Shown: positions 1 to 8,265 of the stretch, in pieces
Numbering within the stretch: position 1 is the stretch's first letter
Layout: each line of letters starts with the position of its first letter
From: Paramacrobiotus metropolitanus
Taxonomy: Eukaryota; Tardigrada; Eutardigrada; Parachela; Macrobiotidae
Direction: 5' to 3'
Assembly (NCBI RefSeq): GCF_019649055.1
Contig: NW_026570302.1
Location: 124,001 to 188,000, forward strand
Length of the DNA: 64,000 bases
The notes under the pieces: generated by a model
Database searches by the model: none
The model's input: the letters and a program-made list of their open reading frames with translations, nothing else
What the model was told of the DNA's origin: nothing
Position numbers and translations under genes: made by a program

Positions 1-235
1 TTATAAGCATAGCAAAAGTATGGTTGTTGTTAGGTGAACTGCTGATGCTGTGCCGAGTACAATGACTATGGGCCCTAGATATCGCTGAGAATTTTAGCTG
101 TTTTTTAACGTTTAAATGAATCTAGCGCAGACTTTTCTGTAATGTGGAAGGGTTGCTCCAGTAAACACACTAGCGATGCGAAGTATGTTGTTGGACAACA
201 CTGCGACTGACCCTGCAGCTATCCAGAACGCTTAC

Positions 236-1521
236 CCCCATCCAAATATCGAATTCCTGGATCGCTGTGGATCCAGGGATCGTTCTGTAAATCTTTAGCG
301 CTTGGTCGCTTCGCCGGATCCTCGATTAGGCAGCGCTGAATAAATGACCTTAACAGTGGTTGCAGACTGCGCGAGACATAGGGTCGTCCGCCGGTACGGA
401 GGAAGTCATTCAGTTGCGCCACCTCCTTGACAGCATTGACGGCACTTTCGTCCTTCCTGTACTTTTTCACCTCCAGACGTTCCTGATTGGGCTTTACAAA
501 GTACACACTCTGGTACGTCACCAGGTCCAGAAATGTGCAGCCCAGGCTCCAAATGTCAGCGTTCCGCTTGACATGGACATTGTCGGTATCGTTGCGCAGT
601 CGTTCCGGGGAAAGATAACGCAGTGTGCCGACGAGCTGTGTAGCATTGAGAGCGGTTTTGTTCGTGGTACCTTCAGGCACCTGCACAAAATCATCCAGGT
701 CGCCGATCTTGGCCAGCAGCTCACCGTCGGCGTTCACGTCGATGAAGATGTTGTCCGGTTTGAGGTCTCCGTGGAAAATGTGCTGGCTATGGATATGCGC
801 CACGCCGGCAACGATGTCTTTAATTAATCGGTGCAGTGTCGACCATTCGGGTCGGGACCTCGAGAACAAATTGGCCAGACTATCCACTGTAAAAAGCAAA
901 CAAGGCTTTGCGTTCAAAAGCTTCTGTACAGTGCATTCGGGACCTAACGCAACTTTACAGGTCATTCTATTCGGAATATTGAATTTTAGCAAATTGGAGA
1001 GAAATCTGAGCGGCTATGAAGCGTTCGTCCACGTTTTCAGCAGTTCTTCCAAAGGTCAGCTCTTCTCAGCGGTAGGTAGCTGAGTAGCTCTAAACGTGCG
1101 TAAATACAGTAATATGGTAAAATAAAAATAATCACATTTTACTGGGCCCACTTACAGCGGCACCATTCCATTAAAACCACCAAATGTGCCGGTTTTGTCA
1201 GCGTTTCCGGTAAAATTTCCACATGCAGATAGCGTATAACGTTGTCATGCCGGATACTCCGCAGCAGCTCCCACTTAGCCTCCAGCTGCTGCACATCGTC
1301 CTCATCCCGCAGGAGGATCTCTTTGAGGACATAGCGTCGTGGTTTGGCTGTTGCTTCCGCTTCGGGAACAATATTGTCGCCTTTAACAAGCCAAACCTTT
1401 CCACGATTACCGCCGGGGAATTGCTTAATCTTTGCATAGTGAAATCGTGGCCATCTATAGTCAGCGTCCATGATTGTGGAGGTGTGCTGGGTGCTTCAGT
1501 GTTAGAGATTTCCGGGGCCAT
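236..1521 (-). CDS. Divergent protein kinase, fusion-family group 1, 3' part outside window
   Basis: Two exons are visible on the minus strand: exon 1 at 1521-1156 and exon 2 at 886-236, joined by an intron with GTAAGT donor and TTTTTACAG acceptor (phase 1). Exon 2 ends at a further phase-1 donor (GGGG|GTAAGC), so the peptidase-like exon 3 lies left of the window. The kinase lobe shows YVLKEI (VAIK-type lysine), IFHGDLKPDNIFID (catalytic loop), KIGDLDD (DLD for DFG), LSPERL (APE-type) and NADIWSLG. All core catalytic residues are kept, so it could be active. Exon 1 is 366 nt, one short of the phase its introns need. The MAPE frame opened at 1521 is broken near 1432 in an A-run, where the paralogue at 20490 and the relic at 7142 stay in frame. 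An ATG at 1471 opens the downstream frame directly. This is either a recent lesion, a sequencing indel, or a shorter N-terminus. Kinase family confident; substrate unknown. Confidence 0.75.
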
Positions 1522-1691
1522 AGCTTTCTTTAATTAATGATAAGAATGTATTCAGGTGTTTTGCTGAAATTAGCGCAAAAACGCTGGCAATGAATTGTCA
1601 AGTGTCGACGAAGTTGAGGGAAACCACTTATGTTGTCGCTTCTGGTTAAATTCTAAATAGCGGTTAAAAGGAGCACGCATAATGCACTTTA

Positions 1692-1706
1692 CCGCTTTTA
1701 TTTATG
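1692..1706 (-). promoter_or_regulatory. TATA-like core promoter of the kinase gene at 236-1521
   Basis: On the minus strand this reads CATAAATAAAAGCGG, about 170-185 bp before the first ATG. Almost the same string stands before the relic exon at 7142 (7319-7333), and CATAAAAGCG stands before the pseudogene at 20490. Flanking DNA further upstream (1800-1860, TCGATAAGTATTCG) is also shared with 7440-7470. The role is inferred from position and conservation. Confidence 0.5.
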
Positions 1707-3148
1707 GCTTTGTTGACTTTGTGAGCAAGCTGCACTTTAAGATTTGCCGCCCTATTTACGTCGCATTAATGCGATAAAATGACTCATTTGTGCAACAATG
1801 CAGTGTTACTGGCCGCGAATACTTATCGATCCGCCGTGGCTAACCTTAGTTTGTGAATATCCAATGTACGTCGATAAGAATGCGCGAGAGCCCCCCGTTT
1901 AAAGGCTTGGCTATTCAATAAAGCAATCAATCAATCGTAAGTAAACAGTGAACGGCAGAGATAATTATACGTTTATGTGTTTTAGGTTGCGCTTATCTTA
2001 TTATTCCTCAGGTTTAATTACGATTTGTTAATAAAACTTGGAAATTTTACAAAGGACATTCCAAAAATAATTTTCCCTATTTTGTATCTCCCGGCATTAA
2101 CGCATTCAGCTAATATCATCCATATTGTTGCAAACGTCCTTCATTAGCAAACTGTATAAAGAAAGTTATTTTGTTTAATTACAATCAAATGGGGAAGAAA
2201 TACCAAAAGAAACACCAAAGGGTTTTCAAAGTTTTTCACGTGATTTTCCCGGACAGTTTTTGCTACTTTTCGCAATCTTTCTGCTCATTTTCCTTGATGC
2301 ATAAAATATATTTAGGTTAAGAATTCTTTCCTCTTACAAAATAAAGTTTTGAACAAAATGTCCTATTCAAACCACTTTTCTAGAAAAATAAGAACTGCTT
2401 GGGACTAGGTGTCAAAATCAGAAAGCATCGCAGCATCCAGACGGTAAAAAAACAGAAAATTTCATGAAAACATTTGCTGTTGTCGGTGGAATGCAAACTT
2501 TCTTGGTATCTGAGATGCGCACGACTGGCCATAAAATGTGCTTTTTATCGATGGGAAGCATCATGAATTTATAAAAGCGAAACGGCTGGAATAAGGGAAT
2601 TTCGGTGTCTTACGAAAGAAAAATGTTTACTTTTAATCCTGAGCTTTTCAAAATGTTCTGCCATCGCAATAATATCAAGCACTAAATTTGCAGTTGATAC
2701 TTTAAGTTTTTTGTTGAAAACATTGCCAGGTCAGAAGTTGCAATAAAAAGAATAATTTTCAAAAAAGGTGCTGAAAAAAGCGCAAAAGCAGCTAGCAACA
2801 TTTCGTTTTTCGTTTGGCAAGTTCTTCTTCGATTCTTTTGATTCTTATTTCTTTACATAGTTTACATAATGGGTTATCCAGCAAAAATTATACCATTTGT
2901 GTATAACCTAAAATCGCAGGGAGACGGAATAGGGAAAATTATTTTTGGAATCTCCTTTGTATGTGTACTACGTATAAGGCAGTACAGTTATTCGGTTTGT
3001 CTTGTTTCGAAATGTTTTTTTGCGTTCAGAAATTGATTCCCGGTCACTTTATAAATTAATAATTTTCCTTGATTTACTGTGCATTCGATGCATCATCGTT
3101 GGACTGACAATATGAGATAGTTAGACTGTTTACTGACTTGATCGCTAC
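1707..3148. other. Intergenic, AT-rich, no gene seen
   Basis: About 1.4 kb between divergent kinase genes. The left 250 bp is homologous to 7336-7600, the upstream region of the relic exon. The rest is AT-rich without a supported ORF, RNA gene or clear repeat. Confidence 0.6.
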
Positions 3149-3195
3149 CTGACCTACTGAAAATATTGACACAAGCATCGGCCGGCGATAACGTG
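3149..3195 (+). promoter_or_regulatory. Conserved upstream element shared by kinase genes
   Basis: The core CTGACCT, then AAAATATTGACA, then AAGCATCG and GCGATAACGTG recurs with the same order and spacing at 8074-8120 and, more weakly, at 20116-20159, each time upstream of a kinase-family gene on the same strand. The first two copies sit 188 and 192 bp before their ATG. It contains a GATAA core. Probably a cis-regulatory block; function is inferred. Confidence 0.5.
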
Positions 3196-3250
3196 ACCCC
3201 AGCCGATTGATTTTGATTGTTTCTCGGAATGAATGGTCTAGCCAATGTGA

Positions 3251-3257
3251 TATAAAT
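3251..3257 (+). promoter_or_regulatory. TATA box, kinase gene at 3337
   Basis: TATAAAT lies 86 bp before the ATG and is followed by GTTGCACC. The same arrangement (TATAAATGTAACACC) is at 8177-8191 before the paralogue at 8266. Confidence 0.5.
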
Positions 3258-3336
3258 GTTGCACCTAATGCCGGGGCTCCATCACGCATTTCATGAAATC
3301 TGGCGGCTGTTCTATTTGCATCGCAACGGTATCAAA

Positions 3337-6300
3337 ATGGCGTTCACACCCGGCAAGCAAACAATAAGTGTAACTATCAACGGTAAACCGCACCATTTTA
3401 AGTTGGTAAAAGTTTTGGATTCGGAAAAAAAAGTCAAGCTCATCGAAGAAATTGTTGACGGTCAACTGCTGGACGGTGAACCGGTGCGGGATAGGATGAA
3501 ACTGGTGATGAAAGACGTGGAGATAAAGCTGTCCACGGATGCGGCTGCCCGGGCAACAACCCTCCGGACACTGCGAGAATCGTGGAAGCGAATGTGCCGC
3601 GTTCAACACTGTAATGTTCTGCAGTGCATCTCTGCCACTTTGAGCGAACCCGGTTCCCAAGAGATCGTGATGAGCGGCACCCAAATCATGGAGTACAGCG
3701 ATAGTACGTGTTGCATTACACTTTTAATTACTTAATAACTTTGACCTATGGTTCTCTGCTAATTCATTCGATTTAATGTCCTATATCTGCATCTCCTTAG
3801 ACCTTAGCCATTGAAGAAAATTAAATATTCTAGGCTAGTAAACTCACCGGAACTCGTAAATCCTAGTACTACGCACGCTAGAGAAGCAATACATCACAGA
3901 ATTGTTGTAAGTTAGTACGGGCATGAATTTCAGTGGGCGATTTAAAGCAGCACATGCAGCACCAAAGGAAGACGACACCCATCACCATGGACCAAGTGAA
4001 AAACTACAGCTACCAAATACTACAAGGCATTGAATACCTACACTCAGCGTTCAACCTGGTCCACGGTGATCTCAAGCCGCAGAACATTATCGTCTTTCCT
4101 GATCCCAGTCGGCCGTACGGTACGGTTTTAAAGATCATCGACCTGGATGACCATGCTGCGCTGGACTATTCGCGTACAAAAACGCTGCAGACTGGAGCGA
4201 AGGTCGTCAGTGGTACGCTATGCTACATGTCGCCGGAGCTGCTGCAGATCGGCAGCGGAGGGAAGAATAAAGTGGGTCGACTGACGGATATCTGGAGTTT
4301 TGGTTGCATTATCCTGGTACTGCTTAGCGGTGAACAACAGCTCAAATTTGCGTACTGTGCCGACCGCATTTTCACGGATCCTCTCGACCCGGCATTGCAA
4401 TGTACGGCATTTCAGACTGTCGTCGATCCGGAGGACTTTCGACGTAGAGGCGGAATGACCATGCCGTTGCTGCCAGGGAGTCTTACGGATAAGAACTGTC
4501 GTGATTTTTTAAAGCAGTGCCTGGCAAGCGATCCGCAGAAGCGTAGTAGGACCGCCATATTGCATACGCATTCGTGGCTGATTCATGAACATGAACGTTC
4601 CCTTACTGCAAGAGGTACATGTATTTATCTACATTCACCTAAAAAAATAAAACTAAGAAAAGTCACAATCAATTAGAAATTTCTCCATTAGGCTAGCATG
4701 ATATCGCTGTTAGTAGAGTTTGGCTGCTGTAGTTCGATAATAACAATAGTTAAAGTACTGGTACCTGAAAATACTGCTACAGAGTTCGACAATATTGAAT
4801 GAAAAGCACTTCAGGCAGTCACTACTGCTGAGTCAATTTTACATACGGATCTGTATTAAAACTAGAAAGAAATAGAAAAAACTGAAAACGCCATTCGATT
4901 CAGCATACTTAAAGAGAATGATTTCATATAAAATCTGTATTTTTGCGCTGTTGCAATATACCTACAGTACTTATCATGTTTCGACGAAATACAGAATCTG
5001 ATGTTATACTTCGCTTTGTCTCATATTCCGGTCACTTTAATTTTACGGTTTCATATTCCGGTCACCAGATAGCCAAATTTCCTGACAAAACGAAGCTCAC
5101 ACAGATCATTAGTTTTCATAAAAACGACTTCTCTCATTAAATTTGAACGTAAACACCAATAAATTTTTATGAGAAACAAAACAAATAGCAGAAACTCTGA
5201 ATCGGGTGAGACGCAAAACACTGGACCTTTCCGTCATACAAATGCAATTTCAAATTTTAATGGACTCCCGAAAAGTGTGAGGGTGGGGTGGGCTTGCTCA
5301 GCGAACTGCACATTTGACGGGTGGCTAAAGGCAGTGCGATCAGCAGCTATTCATCTACATAGTACGCCAAATGTGCGGTCGCACCAGTGACTGGTGACCG
5401 GAATATGAAACCGTACACTCAAAGTGACCGGAATATGAGACAAAATGAAGTACAGTACTAAAAACTGTTCATTCGAAATCAAAATTATTAAAGTGGCCGT
5501 GGACCACAAGAAACGCGGAGGCGAAGCCGAAGCTGTTTCTTGTACATTATATAATAATTACACAGAATTATAGCAGGTCTTTATTTATATTGTGCATGGA
5601 TTTTTCAAACAGGACTGACGCATACCAGCAAGTTCTTCCTTCATCGCGAGCCAAGCTGGCCGGGAACCGTTGTTGACTGTCCACCAAAAGAAAAGCACTG
5701 GGTTCGTGGACTACACAATGGTGGTACTATTCTGACGCACTCTTTACGTGCACTATGTCAGTACCCGGTTTACGAGGACGCCAGGCAAACCCTGCTCGCC
5801 GAACTGCGAAGTCAACCCTTTAGTGAGAAGCAAAAAGAAATGTGTGTCAACCATTTGGCGGCTGTCATTACTACCCTGAAACCCATCGAGCAAGAGACAG
5901 CAACACAAATAAAAGAATTTTTTGCAAAAAACAAGGAAGGTTGTGCGACGATACGGCCACTGTTTCCCGTGTATTTGTCGCTTCCCGTGTTGTGCGATTT
6001 CCTCAATAATTTCTCCGCGGGACAGTATGGTGCATTGATCGACCCGAGCTCGGTTACCCAGTACGCGTACAGCGTTAAGTCAAACCTGGAGTGGAAGGAC
6101 ATAGAGAGTGCTCTGGATAAGAAGCATCCCGTTATTTGCCAGATCGCTCAGAACGAGATCGATCAAGACAGTACCCTGGTGACCGGTGCCAGAATGTTGT
6201 CACTGGGTCATCTCTGTCCGCACAAGCTCATTGAGCTGGACTTTGTCATTCTGACAGGATACTCGAAGACAATGAGTGGAGATACGTATGCCTCGTACAC

Positions 6301-6445
6301 CAAAGCGGAAGGCGATACCATGGAGATGAATGTAAAGGATTTTGAGGCGATCTGGAACTGGCGTGCGAGTGATTCGTTGCTGCAACAGTATCTGACGCTG
6401 GAGGATGTCCGACCTGCGTCCGCTCTCTTTCGATCAGTAATCTAA
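3337..6445 (+). CDS. Kinase plus peptidase-like fusion protein, group 2, intact copy 1
   Basis: Three exons: 3337-3703, 3934-4614 and 5613-6445, joined through phase-1 GT-AG introns, give a 626-aa open product. Residues about 1-350 form a divergent kinase lobe pair: LVMKDVEI (Lys59), VHGDLKPQN (Asp168, Asn173), IIDLDD (DFG-position Asp192), YMSPELL and LTDIWSFG. No glycine-rich loop is evident. The catalytic Asp, Asn and metal-binding Asp are present, so activity is possible. Residues about 350-626 resemble a papain-like/C39 peptidase fold: HPVICQI, a DFVILTGYSK strand pair, then GDTMEMNVKDFEAIWNW. The catalytic Cys and His positions of the group 1 homologues (VCGVRF, VHGYVG) read NGG and LTGY here, so this domain is probably a pseudoenzyme. 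The start was chosen at ATG 3337 because the 8266 paralogue is colinear from its equivalent Met. No signal peptide or TM. Intron 2 holds a MITE. Kinase call firm; C-terminal fold call is inference. Confidence 0.82.
5007..5452. mobile_element. MITE-like element with 62-bp terminal inverted repeats
   Basis: The left arm (5007-5068) and right arm (5391-5452) are near-perfect reverse complements. Each carries CATATTCCGGTCAC twice. The arms end in TACTTC / GAAGTA, so a TA target duplication with CTTC-starting ends is possible (mariner/Tc-like), but this is not proven. It lies in intron 2 of the kinase fusion gene. There is no transposase inside; the small ORFs there (for example 5169-5390) match nothing I know. 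The paralogue's intron at 9617-9977 lacks it, so it inserted after the two genes split. Confidence 0.75.
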
Positions 6446-6989
6446 AGGTTAAAGGCTAAAGACCACATTATGCTCGTCTTCTGCGCTCAGTTTTTTGGAT
6501 AACATTTCGTTTATTTTATTAATTTATCTATAGTCAGCGGATGTATTTGTACATGCGATTATCACTAGGATAGCTTGTTTACAACTTTACATACAACATA
6601 CAAGTACAAATTGTACATGGTATTATTTTCGAGGTATGTGCCTTCATACGTCATGGTATTACATGGCATTTCATAATAACGGTGTCATTGCGTTTTTGGA
6701 TACTGTGGTAGATAGTACTAGATACTTTATTCTACACTTTTTGGAACAGCATGCTAGAAAAGCGGAGCGTGAACGGCTCTAGCGCTCAGTGGGTTCACTA
6801 TTTTGTGGCTTTTACAGTTTTACTGAAGCGTTTTACAACTGCGTTAGTTCGTATTCAGCAGTACAGGTACGTCCAGGTACTCTGTACTTAAAGGGAGGTC
6901 GAAGCGATTGCATCCAGTAATTTAAACAATACGTACCGTAACACGGCCAGCATATTTTGTAAACATGAATTGTACCATGGTGATGGAAG
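6446..6989. other. Intergenic, no gene seen
   Basis: 3' flank of the first fusion gene. AT-rich; the 6446-6520 part is similar to the 3' flank of the paralogue at 10811-10870. No polyadenylation site could be placed with confidence. Confidence 0.5.
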
Positions 6990-7142
6990 CATCTCTTGGA
7001 GGATCCTCTGTACAGCGCCGTCGTGTCGACGCCGAGAAATTTGCTTGACCTTCTGTATAGTGAAAACGCGGCTATCTATAGATAGCGTCCCCGACTGTGG
7101 GACCGTAATGAGTGCGGCAGTGCCAGAGGTTTCCGAGGCCAT
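6990..7142 (-). pseudogene. Relic of exon 1 of a group 1 kinase fusion gene
   Basis: Minus-strand reading from ATG 7142 gives MASETSG, then TLSIDSRVFTIQKVKQ. This aligns with the starts of the group 1 genes at 1521 and 20490 (TLTIDGHDFTMQ and TLTRNGRVFRMQHVKQ). Shortly after, RILQEML matches the YVLKEIL lysine strand, but the segment between (GNRGKVWLVKGDN in the 1521 gene) is missing. The ORF continues into unrelated sequence and no exon 2 or 3 follows. Its promoter region (7319-7600) is preserved and homologous to 1692-1950. Clear fragment of a dead gene lying between two plus-strand paralogues. Confidence 0.7.
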
Positions 7143-7318
7143 AGCTTTCGCTGTGGTCAACTGTAAGGAGTGTGTTCAGATGTTTTGCTAATAGTGTGCA
7201 AAATGTTGGGTGGCAAGATTAGAATCAAGCGTCGACTAAGTTGAGGAAAGCCACAAAAACGACACTTTTAATTGGCGAACTGTAAGTAGCGATAAAAGGG
7301 GTAAGCATAATGGACTTG

Positions 7319-7335
7319 CCGCTTTTATTTATAGC
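7319..7335 (-). promoter_or_regulatory. Orphan TATA-like promoter of relic exon
   Basis: The minus strand reads TATAAATAAAAGCGG, 177 bp upstream of the relic ATG, the same spacing as in the gene at 1521. DNA to 7600 aligns with 1707-1950. It could still start transcripts; nothing in the sequence decides this. Confidence 0.4.
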
Positions 7336-8073
7336 TCTATTTATTTGGCGGGGAAATTGTACTTCAAAATCTGCCGTCGTTAGTTCAAAAACTCAGTGCC
7401 ATATAAATGACTAATTCGTGCGCACAACAATGCAGTGTCGTTGGCTGCGAATACTTATCGGTTCGCGGTGACTAACCTCAGGTTTGTGGATAACCGGTGT
7501 GCTTTGATAAAGATAGGCGAGTGTGCCACGATAGCGGGTTCGGCTACTCAATATAAAATAATCAATCAGTCACTCAAAAATCAACACTGAATCGTAGATC
7601 GAATTATACAAGAATATATTTCCAGTTGCTGTTATCTTGTTATTGAAACAGTTTTCCTTTGATCTGCCAACGAGTGACAATAAACCTTTACCATAAGCTA
7701 TTGGGTCAAATCATCAGCCAATAACGAAAAAAATACCGAGATTTTAATTTGTACAATCGGGACTGGTGTCACTGTATCACCACCAGTACCTATATCATAT
7801 AATTATGCAATGCTGCGGTGCTTCCCTTTCTTGGCAAAAAATGAGCACCAGGGCAGTTACAGTATAAAGTCGATGCAGTTACAAAACTTACTCAATTGTA
7901 CGGCGTGACTGCGCTAAATTACTGTACATGCTTTCATCAGCAATACGAAATTTTAAGCGTTATTCAGTTAAGTGTGCTTTTCCATTGGGTTGGTTTGAAA
8001 TTCGGTCACGATATCTTTAAATTAACGATATCAGCCTAATCCGCCTGCAGAAGGCTGGTCATATAATCTCGGT

Positions 8074-8120
8074 CTGACCTAGACAAAATATTGACAAAAG
8101 CATCGACCAGCGATAACGTG
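8074..8120 (+). promoter_or_regulatory. Conserved upstream element, second copy
   Basis: CTGACCT, AAAATATTGACA, AAGCATCGACC and GCGATAACGTG in the same order and spacing as at 3149-3195. The TATA box TATAAAT follows at 8177-8183. Confidence 0.5.
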
Positions 8121-8265
8121 GTCCTTGTAAACCTTCGTCGTTTCTTAGAATGAATGATCTACCGTAGACAATTTGCTATAAATGTAACACCAAGCGCGAG
8201 TGTTCCAATCACACTTTTCCTCACAGATCTGCACATTCTGGTTGACTTTATGTCGCAGCGGTGAA

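Noticed and set aside
360-827. 155-codon plus-strand ORF
   Set aside because: Exact antisense of kinase exon 2; the minus strand carries all the kinase motifs.
3265-3684. 139-codon minus ORF
   Set aside because: Antisense shadow of exon 1 of the fusion gene at 3337.
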